A stretch of DNA of 64,000 bases from Nitratireductor alexandrii (GTDB lineage Bacteria; Pseudomonadota; Alphaproteobacteria; Rhizobiales; Rhizobiaceae): positions 416,970 through 480,969 of the forward strand of contig NZ_RBVY01000003.1 of the NCBI RefSeq assembly GCF_004000215.1, written 5' to 3'. Below, piece by piece: positions 17,173-26,376 of this stretch. Made by a program: the position numbers and the translations under genes. Numbering within the stretch: position 1 is the first letter of the stretch; every line of letters begins with the position of its first letter. The notes beneath the pieces were generated by a model. It was not told where the DNA came from and did no database searches. It was given only the letters and a program-made list of their open reading frames with translations.

Positions 17173-18342
17173 TCAGATCACGTTGAGTTCGCGGAACGGC
17201 CGGCCGGCGGCGATGCGTTCGTAGCCGAAGGCGGAACAATCGACCGTGCGGTAGCCGCCGTGAACCAGGAATTCCGCCAGCGCCTTGCCGACGGCCGGCG
17301 CCTGCTGCAGGCCATGGCCGGAAAAGCCGTTGGCGAACACGAAATTGCCGACCTCGGGATGCGGGCCGATGACGGCGTTCTGGTCGAGCGTGTTGTAGTC
17401 GTAGTGCCCGGCCCAGGCGCGCTGCAGCTTGATCGCCTCGAAGGCGGGGATGCGGGTGGCGAGTGCCGGCCAGATCGCCGCCTCGAACAGCGTCCAGTCG
17501 GGATCGAAATCGGCCGGATCGGCAGGTCCGTCATTGGCCGCATCCTCGGCGCCGCCGGTGATGAAGACCGAGCCTTCCGGCCGGACATATATACCGCAGG
17601 GATCGACGATCAGCGGCATGTCGTCGAAACGTTCGCGCGCCTCGAACACGAACACCGTGCGCTTGCGCGGCTCGACCGGCAGCGCCAGCCCGGCCATGGC
17701 CGCCACCGCGCCGGCATTGGGCCCGGCCGCGTTGATCACGGCGCCCGCGCCGATCCGTTCGCCCGTGTCGAGCGTAACGGTTTCGACCCGGTTGCCGGTG
17801 CGCTCCAGCCCGGTCGCCGACACGGGCAGAAAATCGACCGCGCGCCCGCGCAATGCCTTGCGAAACAGCATCAAAAGCGCATGCGCGTCGAACCAGCCCT
17901 CGCCCGTTTGCCCATAGGCGCCGGCCGCGACACCTTCGGTCGACAGCCAGGCGAAACGCCGCTTCAGGGCAGCCGCGTCCTCGAGCAGGATGTCGCCGCC
18001 CTCGGCCCGTTGCACCGCATGGTTGGCGGCAAGGATCGGCCGCCCCGCCTCCGAGGCCAGGATCAGGTAGCCTTTTTCGCGCAGGCCGATATCGGCCTGC
18101 GGCCCGAACACGTCCGTCAGCCGGCGGAACAGCTCGAGGGTGAAGCGCGACAGGCGGATATTTTCGGGGATCGAGAATTGCTGGCGGATCGAGGCGCAGG
18201 ACAGGGTGGTCGCGGCGGTGGCGAATTGCGGATCGCGCTCGAGGAGCGCGATCGAACCCGAAAACCCTTCCTCGCGCAGATACCAGGCGATCGAACTGCC
18301 GACGATCGCGCCGCCGATGATGACGATGTCGTAGGTCTTCAC
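17173..18342 (-). CDS. FAD-dependent oxidoreductase, DadA/sarcosine oxidase-like
   Basis: A 389-residue member of the D-amino-acid oxidase (DAO, PF01266) family, which oxidises secondary or primary amines of amino acids such as sarcosine, glycine, proline or D-amino acids. The FAD-binding loop is GGAIVGSSIAWYL at residues 10-22; the acidic strand end is LLERD; the C-terminal FAD segment reads GHYDYNTLDQNAVIGPHPEV and FANGFSGHGLQQAPAVG. The Gly-rich loop has Ala-Ile where GGGxxG would have Gly, which is common in the family. The substrate is not evident. It is divergent from a CitE-like lyase gene 110 bases away. Confidence 0.85.
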   Translation of the reverse strand: MKTYDIVIIGGAIVGSSIAWYLREEGFSGSIALLERDPQFATAATTLSCASIRQQFSIPENIRLSRFTLELFRRLTDVFGPQADIGLREKGYLILASEAGRPILAANHAVQRAEGGDILLEDAAALKRRFAWLSTEGVAAGAYGQTGEGWFDAHALLMLFRKALRGRAVDFLPVSATGLERTGNRVETVTLDTGERIGAGAVINAAGPNAGAVAAMAGLALPVEPRKRTVFVFEARERFDDMPLIVDPCGIYVRPEGSVFITGGAEDAANDGPADPADFDPDWTLFEAAIWPALATRIPAFEAIKLQRAWAGHYDYNTLDQNAVIGPHPEVGNFVFANGFSGHGLQQAPAVGKALAEFLVHGGYRTVDCSAFGYERIAAGRPFRELNVI

Positions 18343-18452
18343 CCTGTCCTCCCCGGCTTGGACCCGGTGCGCCGCCTGACGGCGCGCCGTCCCGCATCAG
18401 ACAGATTCCGCGCCCACTTGCAAGCCGGCCGTCGCGGCGGCATGAAGGAGTC

Positions 18453-19346
18453 ATGCACACAGCCACGCCGCCGCCGCTTCGCTCCGTCCTCTATGTTCCC
18501 GCCGCCAACGACAAGGCGCTCGCCAAGGTCGCCGGGCTTGCCTGCGACGCGGTGATCGTCGACCTCGAGGACGCCGTCGCGCCGGAGGAAAAGACCGTCG
18601 CGCGCGAACGCATGGTGCGGTTTTTCGCCGGCCGCGCGCGCGGCGGTCGGCCGGTCGCGGTGCGGATCAACGCGCTCGCCAGCGAATGGGGCGCCGACGA
18701 TCTGGAGGCCGCGCGCGCTTGCCGGCCGGATGCGATCCTGTTACCGAAGGTCGAGACGCCGCGCGACGTGCTGGAGGCCAATGACCGTCTCGACCGGGCC
18801 GAGGCCGCGCCCGACCTGGCATTGTGGGCAATGGTGGAAACGCCGCGCGCGATTCTCAATCTCGGCGCCATCGCCGAGCTCGGCCGCGACCGCGGCGCCC
18901 GGCTTGCCTGTCTGGTCGCCGGCACCAACGACCTCGTCAAGGAAACCGGCGTCGCCATGACCGCCGACCGGCAATGGCTGCTCGCCTGGCTGCAGCAGAT
19001 CGTGCTCGCCGCGCGCGCCGGCGGCCTTGTTGCGCTGGACGGGGTCAGCAACGATTTCCGCGATCTCGACGCCCTGGCGCACGAATGCCGTCAGGGCGCG
19101 GCGATGGGCTTCGACGGCAAGACGCTGATCCATCCGGCCCAGATCGGGCCGGCCGAGATCGCCTTTTCGCCTTCGGCGCAAGAAATCGCCCAGGCCGAAC
19201 GGATCGTCGCCGCCTTCGCCGCGCCTGGCAACGAGAACAAGGGCGTGCTGTCGATCGACGGCCGCATGACCGAGCGGCTGCATCTCGACCAGGCCAGACG
19301 GCTTCTGGCCAAGGCGGGCCGGCGGACCGGAGAGGAAACCGCATGA
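18453..19346 (+). CDS. CitE-like CoA ester lyase (HpcH/HpaI aldolase family)
   Basis: A 297-residue TIM-barrel protein of the citrate lyase beta / malyl-CoA lyase group: opening RSVLYVPAANDKALAKV, the Mg-binding VIVDLEDAVAP, PVAVRINAL, ILLPKVETP, AMVETPRAILNL, and GFDGKTLIHPAQI near the end. These enzymes cleave or form (S)-citramalyl-CoA, malyl-CoA or similar esters; the exact substrate cannot be read here. Citrate lyase alpha and gamma genes are absent, so it is not a citrate lyase subunit. GAAGGAG precedes the ATG. Its stop overlaps the next gene by ATGA. Confidence 0.88.
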   Translation: MHTATPPPLRSVLYVPAANDKALAKVAGLACDAVIVDLEDAVAPEEKTVARERMVRFFAGRARGGRPVAVRINALASEWGADDLEAARACRPDAILLPKVETPRDVLEANDRLDRAEAAPDLALWAMVETPRAILNLGAIAELGRDRGARLACLVAGTNDLVKETGVAMTADRQWLLAWLQQIVLAARAGGLVALDGVSNDFRDLDALAHECRQGAAMGFDGKTLIHPAQIGPAEIAFSPSAQEIAQAERIVAAFAAPGNENKGVLSIDGRMTERLHLDQARRLLAKAGRRTGEETA

Positions 19347-19549
19347 AACTCTATCGCTATCTCACCGGGCCGGACGACGCCGCCTTCTGCCACAAGGTGA
19401 CGGCGGCGCTGAACAAGGGCTGGCGGCTGCACGGCTCGCCCGCTTACGCCTTCGACGCCGCCAGCGGAACGATGCGCTGCGGCCAGGCGGTGGTGAAGGA
19501 GGTCGACGGCCTCGACTACGAGCCCGGCATCAAGCTCGGGGAGTATTGA
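19343..19549 (+). CDS. DUF1737 domain protein
   Basis: A 68-residue protein (start MKLYRYLTGPDD, then AFCHKVTAALNKGWRLHGSPAYAFD) with the DUF1737 pattern: a strand, a helix and a loop ending in GWxLHGSP. The function is unknown. It is coupled to the CitE-like gene by a four-base overlap, which is the best hint to its role. It converges on the metallopeptidase gene with 27 bases between stops. Confidence 0.85.
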   Translation: MKLYRYLTGPDDAAFCHKVTAALNKGWRLHGSPAYAFDAASGTMRCGQAVVKEVDGLDYEPGIKLGEY

Positions 19550-19576
19550 ACGGGCGCCCGTGGGCCATGGACCGCG

Positions 19577-19999
19577 TCACGCCACGCTTTCCTCGATCTT
19601 TTCCATGTCCTCATCGGACAGGCCGAAATGGTGGCCGAGCTCGTGGATCAGCACATGGGTGACGATGTCGCCCAGCGTTTCCTCGTTTTCGGCCCAATAA
19701 TCGAGAATGGCGCGCCGGTAGAGCGTGATGCGGTTCGGGCCTTCGCCGGTTGCCGGGTTCCAGCGCTCGGCGATGCCGCGGCCCTCGAACAGGCCGAGCA
19801 GGTCGAACGGGGTTTCCAGCGACAAATCGTCCATGATCTCCTCGGTCGGAAACTCGGCGATCTGAATGACGATCTCGCCGGTCAGCGCGCGAAAGTCCGC
19901 CGGCAGATGCGCATAGGCTTCCAGCGCCAGGATTTCCATCTCGTCCATCGACGGGGAGAGTTGATCGTGCCAGGCGCGGGTCTGGTAGATGCGGGCCAT
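19577..19999 (-). CDS. zinc metallopeptidase family protein (minigluzincin type, PF06262)
   Basis: A 140-residue cytoplasmic protein with one zincin motif, HELGHHFGLSDEDM, close to the C terminus: His-Glu-x-x-His plus the downstream Asp typical of the short PF06262 proteins. The N-terminal half is ALEAYAHLPADFRALTGEIVIQIAEFP. Peptidase activity of this family is predicted from the fold, and the physiological substrate is not known. The ATG at 19999 has AAAGGA seven bases upstream; the open frame continues further without support. It is divergent from the SOS cassette. Confidence 0.85.
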   Translation of the reverse strand: MARIYQTRAWHDQLSPSMDEMEILALEAYAHLPADFRALTGEIVIQIAEFPTEEIMDDLSLETPFDLLGLFEGRGIAERWNPATGEGPNRITLYRRAILDYWAENEETLGDIVTHVLIHELGHHFGLSDEDMEKIEESVA

Positions 20000-20157
20000 G
20001 CTTTTGTCCTTTGGCCGCCATATAGCCTTTTGTTTCCGGCCTTGCGAGGGGCGCCGTGGCGCGGGATCGGCGGAGGCGGGCCCCGATCGGCGGCCCGACG
20101 CGGAATAAATTCTTATCGGCCCTGCTTGACTCTTGGGGCAGGCTCTGGAATCCATAA

Positions 20158-20172
20158 GAACATAACAGGAAC
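20158..20172 (+). promoter_or_regulatory. LexA box (SOS operator) of imuA-imuB-dnaE2
   Basis: GAAC-ATAACAG-GAAC is a perfect match to the alphaproteobacterial direct-repeat LexA site GTTC-N7-GTTC (read on the other strand, the arms are the same). It ends 23 bases before the imuA start, so LexA bound here would block the cassette. Confidence 0.88.
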
Positions 20173-20195
20173 AAAATAGTTTTGGAGCGACTGTC

Positions 20196-21191
20196 ATGGC
20201 CAAGCCCGCCATGGCGCGGGAGACTGTTGTCGCTTTGCGTCGGCAAATCGCGCGGATCGAGGGCAGCCTGCCCGAAAGGCTGGCGCAAGCCGGCGGCGAC
20301 GATGGTCTGGTTCTTCGTCACGGCCCCGCCGCCAGACGTGAACCCGGTTTCGGAACCGGTTTTTTGCCGACCGGCGCCGCGAGCTTCGATGCCGCCCTGG
20401 GCGCCGGCCTGCCGCCAGCCGCCCTTGTCGAGATCCACGGCCGGCAGACCCGCGATGCCGGCGCGGTGGCGGGGTTTGCCCTGTGTCTTGCCGCGCTGGT
20501 GCGCAGGAGCGCACCGGCGCGGCCGGACAATGCTTTGTGCTGGATCGGCACGGCCGAGATTTTTCGCGAGGCCGGGCTTCCCTATGCGCCCGGCCTGAGC
20601 CGGTTTTGCGGCCTGCCGGCCGGCGCTCTCTTCCTGTGCGCGCCGAACGAGACCGGGGACGCGCTGTGGATCGCCGAGCAGGCCGCCCGCCAGCGGGCTT
20701 TTGCCGCGGTCGTGCTGGAACTGCGCGGCAATCCGGCCCGCCTCGATCTGACCGCCACCCGGCGCCTGCACCGCCGGGCCCAGGAGGCGGGGCGGTCGGT
20801 TTTCCTGATCCGCGAGGCCGGAACCGCCGAGCCGACGGCCGCCCCGGTCCGGATCGCGGTCTCGCCCGCCCCCGCCGCCCGGCGCTCGACCGTTTCCGGC
20901 CCCGTGGCGGCCTCGATCGGCCATCCCGCCTTCGCCGTCACCGTCACCAAAAGCCGCGCCGCCCCGGCCGGGCGGCTCGTTCTGGAGTGGAACCCCGATG
21001 CATCCAGCTTCTGCGAAATCCGGCCAGAGGATTCTGGCGCTCTGGTTGCCGCATCTGGCCACCGACCGGATTCTTCGGCAGCGCGAGGGGCGGTCGTGGC
21101 GTTGCGGCCCGCCGTCGCGGCGCCCGCCGCTCCTGGTCAGCCGTCGCGAGAACAACGCCCAGCGCATCGCCGCGCTCGACGAGCGCGCTGA
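20196..21191 (+). CDS. imuA: ImuA, mutagenesis-cassette RecA-like protein
   Basis: First gene of the imuA-imuB-dnaE2 translesion cassette. ImuA is a RecA/SulA-like protein that assists the ImuB-DnaE2 mutasome. Visible segments: ETVVALRRQIARIEG at the start, FGTGFLPTGAASFDAALGAGLPPAALVEIHG (the Walker-like area, without a classical GKT), FAAVVLELRGNPARLDLTATRRLHRRAQ, and a C-terminal RLVLEWNPDASSFCEI. Homology to the family seems to end near residue ~272. The frame then runs on for ~60 Arg/Ala-rich residues across the first 194 bases of imuB. Either this is a true long overlap or a base change removed an earlier stop. Start: TTGGAGCG upstream. Confidence 0.85.
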   Translation: MAKPAMARETVVALRRQIARIEGSLPERLAQAGGDDGLVLRHGPAARREPGFGTGFLPTGAASFDAALGAGLPPAALVEIHGRQTRDAGAVAGFALCLAALVRRSAPARPDNALCWIGTAEIFREAGLPYAPGLSRFCGLPAGALFLCAPNETGDALWIAEQAARQRAFAAVVLELRGNPARLDLTATRRLHRRAQEAGRSVFLIREAGTAEPTAAPVRIAVSPAPAARRSTVSGPVAASIGHPAFAVTVTKSRAAPAGRLVLEWNPDASSFCEIRPEDSGALVAASGHRPDSSAARGAVVALRPAVAAPAAPGQPSREQRPAHRRARRAR

Positions 21192-22602
21192 GGCGCTTGG
21201 CCTGAAACCCGGCCTCGGCATCGCCGACGCGCGCGCCATGCATCCCGATGTCGAGATCGTCGACGCCCAGCCGCAAGCCGACCGCCGCCTGCTGGAAAGC
21301 CTCGCCGACTGGTGCGACCGCTACACGCCGCTCGTCGCCCTGGACGGAAGCGACGGGCTGTTTCTCGACATCACCGGCTGTGCTCATCTTTTCGGCAATG
21401 AAAAACGCATGCTGGATGACATTCTGTCCCGGCTTTTCCATCAGGGATTCGACGCCCGCGCCGGGCTCGGCGCCAGCCCCGGCATCGCCTGGGCGGCGGC
21501 GCGGTTCCTGAGCCCGGCGATCGTCCCGCCGGGTGAGGAGGGCGAAACCCTGGCGCCGCTGCCGCTCGCCGCGCTGCGCATCGCGCCGGCCGTCCGCGCC
21601 GGCCTGGAAAGCGTCGGGCTGAAGACGGCGGGCGCGATCATGGCGGCCCCGCGGGCGCCGCTGGCGCGCCGTTTCGGCGCCGCACTGCTGACCCGGCTCG
21701 ACCAGGCGCTGGACCGGGCCGAGGAAGCGATCACGCCGCGCCTGCCCGTGCCGCCGCTGTCGGTCGAGCGGCACCTGGCCGAACCGGTCGTGCTGGCCGA
21801 CGATATCGAGCGGCTCGTCGGCTTGCTCGCCGCATCGCTGCGCGCCGAGCTCGAACGGCGCGGGGAGGGCGCGCATGTGCTGCAGCTTGCCCTGTTCCGG
21901 GTCGACGGCGCCATGCAGCGTCTCGCCGTCGGCGCCGCGCGACCGCTGCGCGATCCGGCCCTGATCGAGCGCCTGTTCCGCGAAAGGCTCGCCGCGTTCG
22001 AGGATCGGCTCGATGCCGGCTGCGGCTTCGAGCTGGTCCGGCTTTCGGTCTTGAAGGCCGCGCCCTTCGCGCTCGAGCAGACCGACCTTGCCGGCGCGAG
22101 CACGGCGGCCGGGGAGGATCTGGCGCTTTTTACCGACCGGGTCCGCGCCCGGCTCGGCGAAACGGCGCTGCTGCGGCCGGTTCTCGTCGAAAGCCACCGT
22201 CCCGAACGCGCCGCCGCCTTTGTCGCCGCCGAAATGCCGGAAGGTCGGGACGGCAGGGCGCGGCCCGACAACTCCGCTCCCGATCCGGCCGGGACGGTGG
22301 ACATGGCGGACCGGCCGATCCGGCTTTTTCGGCATCCCGAGCCGGTCGATGTGGTCGCCGCCGAGGTACCCGAAGGGCCGCCGCTGCGGTTTCGCTGGCG
22401 CCGCGCCGTCCACCGTGTCGCCCGGGCCGAAGGGCCCGAGCGGATCGCCGCCGAATGGTGGCGCGACCCGCAAGATATGCCCACGCGCGACTATTTTCGT
22501 GTCGAGGACGATGACGGGCGCCGCTACTGGCTTTTCCGGCAGGGTTTTTACGGTGCCGCCGAGACCATGCCGCGTTGGTTCGTACACGGGGTTTTTGCAT
22601 GA
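20998..22602 (+). CDS. imuB: ImuB, Y-family polymerase-like protein
   Basis: Non-catalytic Y-family (DinB-like) protein of 534 residues that links DnaE2 to the beta clamp. The N terminus ILALWLPHLATDRIL is the family start. ALDGSDGLFLDITGCAHLFG occupies the place of the polymerase metal site, but the acidic pair of active Y-family enzymes is not conserved, as expected for ImuB. A helix-hairpin-helix region follows (AGLESVGLKTAGAIMAAP) and then a little-finger-like part. The C terminus ends YWLFRQGFYGAAETMPRWFVHGVFA. It overlaps imuA by 194 bases and dnaE2 by four (ATGA). Confidence 0.92.
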   Translation: MHPASAKSGQRILALWLPHLATDRILRQREGRSWRCGPPSRRPPLLVSRRENNAQRIAALDERAEALGLKPGLGIADARAMHPDVEIVDAQPQADRRLLESLADWCDRYTPLVALDGSDGLFLDITGCAHLFGNEKRMLDDILSRLFHQGFDARAGLGASPGIAWAAARFLSPAIVPPGEEGETLAPLPLAALRIAPAVRAGLESVGLKTAGAIMAAPRAPLARRFGAALLTRLDQALDRAEEAITPRLPVPPLSVERHLAEPVVLADDIERLVGLLAASLRAELERRGEGAHVLQLALFRVDGAMQRLAVGAARPLRDPALIERLFRERLAAFEDRLDAGCGFELVRLSVLKAAPFALEQTDLAGASTAAGEDLALFTDRVRARLGETALLRPVLVESHRPERAAAFVAAEMPEGRDGRARPDNSAPDPAGTVDMADRPIRLFRHPEPVDVVAAEVPEGPPLRFRWRRAVHRVARAEGPERIAAEWWRDPQDMPTRDYFRVEDDDGRRYWLFRQGFYGAAETMPRWFVHGVFA

Positions 22603-25600
22603 AATCCACCGCCCCGGCCTATGCCGAATTCGCCGTGCAATCGAATTTCTCCTTCCTGCGCGGCGCCTCGAAGCCGGAGGAACTGGTGGTGACGGCGAAG
22701 CATCTCGGCCATGACGCCATCGGGCTTGCCGACCGCAACACGGTGGCCGGCGTCGTGCGCGCCTGGAGCCAGTCGAAACATATCAAGCAAACGGCGACGA
22801 CCGGGCCGGGTAAACTTGCCTACCATCCCGGGTGCCGGCTGGTGTTCGCCGACACGACGCCGGATGTGCTTGCCTATCCGCAGGACCGCCGCGGCTGGGG
22901 CCATCTGTGCCGCCTGCTGAGCGAGGCCAATATGCGCGCCGAAAGCGAAAAGGGGGCGCCGCGGATCTATCGCGACGACTTGCTTTGCTGGGGCGAGCGC
23001 ATCTCGCTCGCCCTGATACCAAGGCTCGCCGGCGGCGAAACGGACGAGCTGGAGCTCCTGCGCTGTCTGCGCGACCGGTTCGGGACCGCCGTCCGGCTCG
23101 CCGTCGCGCCGACCTATGGCGGCAATGACCGGTTCCGCATCGAGCAGGCGGCGGCGCTGGCCGCCGCGGCCGGCGTGCCGCTGATGGCGATCAACGACGT
23201 GCTGTATCATATCCCCGACCGGCGGCCGCTGCAGGACGTGCTGACGGCGATCCGCCTCAACACGACGGTGGCGGAGGCCGGCTACGCGCTCGCCGCCCAT
23301 GCCGAGCGTCATCTGAAGCCGGCGGCGGAAATGGCGCGGCTGTTCCGGGGTTTTCCCGAAGCGCTCGCCGAAACCGTCAACTTCGCCGAAGGCCTCGCCT
23401 TCTCGCTCGGTGAGCTGAGCCACAACTATCCCGAGGAGACCACGACACCCGGCCTCGACCCCCAGGCCGAACTGGAAAGCCTCACCTGGCAGGGCGCGCG
23501 CAACCGCTACCCGCAGGGCCTTCCCGACGGGGTGGCGCAAAAAATCCGCCACGAATTGGAGATCGTCGCGCAGAAGGATTATGCGCGCTACTTCCTCACC
23601 GTGCGCGACATCGTCGCGCATGCCCGCGCCGAAAAGGGCATTTTGTGCCAGGGGCGGGGTTCGGCGGCCAATTCCGTCATCTGTTTCTGCCTGGGCATCA
23701 CCGAGGTCGACCCGGTTTTGATGATGGACGGTCTTTTCGAGCGCTTCATCTCCACCGAACGGGACGAACCGCCCGACATCGACGTCGATTTCGAACATGA
23801 GCGGCGTGACGAGGTCATCGCCTATATCTACCGGAAATACAGCCACACCCGCACCGCGCTCGCCGCCTCGGTCGTGACCTATCGCGGCCGTTCGGCGATG
23901 CGCGAGGTCGCCAGGGCGATGGGCCTGTCCGACGATGTGCAGTCGGCCCTTTCCGGTTCGATCTGGGGCTGGTCGTCCTCCCGGCTCAGCGCGCGCGAGG
24001 CCAGGGCCGGCGGACTGGCGGAAGGCGATCCGACGACGCGCCATGTCATGCAGCGCGCCAATGAGATCATCGGGTTCCCGCGCCACCTCTCCCAGCATGT
24101 CGGCGGTTTTGTCATCACCCGCGACCGGCTCGACGAGATCGTGCCGATCGTCAAGACGGCGATGGAGGAGCGCAAGATGGTCGAATGGGACAAGGACGAC
24201 CTCGACGCCGTCGGGCTGATCAAGGTCGACATTCTGGCGCTCGGCATGCTGTCGTGCCTGCGCCGCGCCTTCGACCTGCTCGAGGACCATTATCGCGAAC
24301 GCGACCGGTTCGGCCGCAGGCTGACGCTGGCGACGCTGCCAAAGGAGGATGCGCGCGTCTACGACATGATCTGCCGGGCCGACACGCTCGGCGTTTTCCA
24401 GATCGAGAGCCGCGCCCAGATGTCGATGCTGCCGCGGCTCAAGCCGCGCGAGTTCTACGACCTGGTGATCGAGGTGGCGATCGTGCGCCCCGGCCCGATC
24501 CAGGGCGACATGGTGCATCCTTATCTGCGCCGCCGCGAGGGTAAGGAGCCGGTCGACTATCCGAGCCCGCAAATGCGCCGCATCCTGAAAAAAACGCTCG
24601 GCGTGCCGCTGTTTCAGGAACAGGCGATGAAGATCGCCATCGACGCCGGCGGGTTTTCGCCCAGCGAGGCCGACCGGCTGCGCCGCGCCATGGCGACCTT
24701 CCGGCGCAATGGCACCATCCACGATTACAAGGACAGGCTGATTTCGGGCATGGTCAGCCGGGGCTACCGGCAGGATTTTGCCGAACGCTGTTTCAAACAG
24801 ATCGAGGGCTTCGGCGATTACGGTTTTCCCGAAAGCCACGCCGCCGCCTTCGCGCTGCTGGTCTATGCCTCGTGCTGGTTCAAGACCTTCTACCCGGACG
24901 TCTTTTGCGCCGCGATCCTGAATTCGCAGCCGATGGGATTTTACGCCCCGGCCCAGCTCGTGCACGACGCGCGCGAACACGGCATCGAGATCCGGCCGGT
25001 CGACATCAATGCCTCCGACTGGGAGTCGACCCTGGAAAAGGCGCCCTTCGATCCCGCCCTGATCGCCGCCCGGCATACGGAAATGGCCGGCGTCATCAAG
25101 AGCCGCCACGCGGTGCGGCTCGGTTTCAGCCGCGTCAAGGGGCTGGCCGAGGCGGCGATGCGGCAACTGGTGGACAAGCGGGGGGCGGGTTACGATTCCG
25201 TGCGCGACCTCTGGCTGCGGTCCGGCCTGCCCGCCGGCGTGATCGCCCGGCTGGCCGAGGCCGACGCCTTCGGCTCGCTCGGCCTTACCCGCCGCGATGC
25301 GCTGTGGGCGGCCAAGGCGCTCGACGACAAGAGCGCCGCCGAGCGCCTGCCGCTGTTCGACCGGTCCGTGCCGCGACTGCGCGACCGGGAGCCCGACATC
25401 GCGCTGCCGCCGATGCCGCCCGGCCAGCATATCGTGCACGACTACCGCACCCTAAGCCTGTCTTTAAAGGGGCACCCGCTCCAGTTCCTGCGCGCGCGCC
25501 TTGCGGCCGAGGGCGGCCTGCCCGCCATTCGACTTTCCACCGTGGCGAACGGAGCGCGCGTCAGCGTGGCCGGCCTCGCCTTGGTGCGCCAGCGCCCGGG

Positions 25601-25952
25601 CAAGGGCAACGTCATCTTCATCACCCTGGAGGACGAAGGCGCGATCGCCAATATCATCGTCTGGCCAAGGGTTTTTGAGCGTTACCGCCCGGTGGTGCTC
25701 AGCGCCCGGTTGATGCGGGTGCGCGGACGGCTGCAAGCGGCCTCCGGCGTCATTCACGTGGTCGCGGAAACCCTGGAGGACCTGACACCGTGGCTGGGCG
25801 CGCTGATGGCGGACGAGGCGCCCACGACATCGCATGGCAATGGCCCGCGAGCCCTGCCGCTGCCGGACCGCGCCCCTGCCGCCATCCTCAACGACAAGGA
25901 TCTGGCCGAACGGACCGGCAAGGTGATGCCGAAAGGCCGCAACTTTCATTAA
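22599..25952 (+). CDS. dnaE2: error-prone DNA polymerase DnaE2 (ImuC)
   Basis: C-family polymerase for lesion bypass, SOS-induced with imuA and imuB. The 1117-residue product starts with a PHP domain (AYAEFAVQSNFSFLRGASKPEEL, GLADRNTVAG), then the polymerase palm with the catalytic Asp pair in PDIDVDFEHERRDEV, fingers with LAASVVTYRGRSAMREV, VRPGPIQGDMVHPYL, and a late OB-fold (ISVAGL-type segment, LRVRGRLQAASGVIHVVAE). The length is usual for DnaE2 and shorter than replicative DnaE. ATG at 22599 overlaps the imuB stop. Nothing of note follows for ~160 bases. Confidence 0.96.
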   Translation: MKSTAPAYAEFAVQSNFSFLRGASKPEELVVTAKHLGHDAIGLADRNTVAGVVRAWSQSKHIKQTATTGPGKLAYHPGCRLVFADTTPDVLAYPQDRRGWGHLCRLLSEANMRAESEKGAPRIYRDDLLCWGERISLALIPRLAGGETDELELLRCLRDRFGTAVRLAVAPTYGGNDRFRIEQAAALAAAAGVPLMAINDVLYHIPDRRPLQDVLTAIRLNTTVAEAGYALAAHAERHLKPAAEMARLFRGFPEALAETVNFAEGLAFSLGELSHNYPEETTTPGLDPQAELESLTWQGARNRYPQGLPDGVAQKIRHELEIVAQKDYARYFLTVRDIVAHARAEKGILCQGRGSAANSVICFCLGITEVDPVLMMDGLFERFISTERDEPPDIDVDFEHERRDEVIAYIYRKYSHTRTALAASVVTYRGRSAMREVARAMGLSDDVQSALSGSIWGWSSSRLSAREARAGGLAEGDPTTRHVMQRANEIIGFPRHLSQHVGGFVITRDRLDEIVPIVKTAMEERKMVEWDKDDLDAVGLIKVDILALGMLSCLRRAFDLLEDHYRERDRFGRRLTLATLPKEDARVYDMICRADTLGVFQIESRAQMSMLPRLKPREFYDLVIEVAIVRPGPIQGDMVHPYLRRREGKEPVDYPSPQMRRILKKTLGVPLFQEQAMKIAIDAGGFSPSEADRLRRAMATFRRNGTIHDYKDRLISGMVSRGYRQDFAERCFKQIEGFGDYGFPESHAAAFALLVYASCWFKTFYPDVFCAAILNSQPMGFYAPAQLVHDAREHGIEIRPVDINASDWESTLEKAPFDPALIAARHTEMAGVIKSRHAVRLGFSRVKGLAEAAMRQLVDKRGAGYDSVRDLWLRSGLPAGVIARLAEADAFGSLGLTRRDALWAAKALDDKSAAERLPLFDRSVPRLRDREPDIALPPMPPGQHIVHDYRTLSLSLKGHPLQFLRARLAAEGGLPAIRLSTVANGARVSVAGLALVRQRPGKGNVIFITLEDEGAIANIIVWPRVFERYRPVVLSARLMRVRGRLQAASGVIHVVAETLEDLTPWLGALMADEAPTTSHGNGPRALPLPDRAPAAILNDKDLAERTGKVMPKGRNFH

Positions 25953-26115
25953 AGCGGTTGCAGGCGAGGTGGAAGCCGGGTCGCCGTTCGCAAACCCGCC
26001 AAAACAATGAATTGGAGCCGATCTGCGATTTCGTGAAAGGCCGAACGGCTCTGAAGCCGCACAACCCGCATCGCGACCGCGCCATCGCTATCCAGGCCGG
26101 CAGCTCCGGCCGGAC

Positions 26116-26376
26116 CTATTTCCGCCGTGCCGGCGGCCGCGGTCGCGCGCCGTCATCCCCGATCCGGCGCGCCTCCGACGGCAGCATGATCGGAATGCCG
26201 TCACGCACCGGATAGGCGAGCTCGGCCGCCTTGGAGACCAGTTCGCACCGCTCCGCGTCGAAGGTCAGCGGCCCCTTCGTCAGGGGGCAGGCCAGAAGCT
26301 CGAGAAGCTTGCGGTCGATGGTCGCGGACGATTGTCGCGACCCGATCGGGTTTTCGTCCTCGCCCGCCATCGTCAT
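26116..26376 (-). CDS. Trm112 family protein
   Basis: An 86-residue Trm112/YcaR (UPF0434) zinc-ribbon-fold protein: [50 protein letters not shown]. In eukaryotes Trm112 activates methyltransferases; the bacterial role is unclear. Only two Cys remain, so zinc binding may be partial or lost. It has a 25-residue N-terminal and a 15-residue basic C-terminal extension. ATG at 26376 overlaps the preceding Lon-N-domain gene by ATGA. Confidence 0.88.
   Translation of the reverse strand: MTMAGEDENPIGSRQSSATIDRKLLELLACPLTKGPLTFDAERCELVSKAAELAYPVRDGIPIMLPSEARRIGDDGARPRPPARRK

Noticed and set aside
22548-25439. 963-codon open frame opposite dnaE2
   Set aside because: Composition shadow; dnaE2 on the plus strand is complete and no family marks appear on the minus strand.
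25755-25760. CACGTG in dnaE2 as a further parS site (also at 40334, 45875 and 59786)
   Set aside because: Only the central six bases agree; the flanking TGTTT and AAACA halves are missing at all four places.
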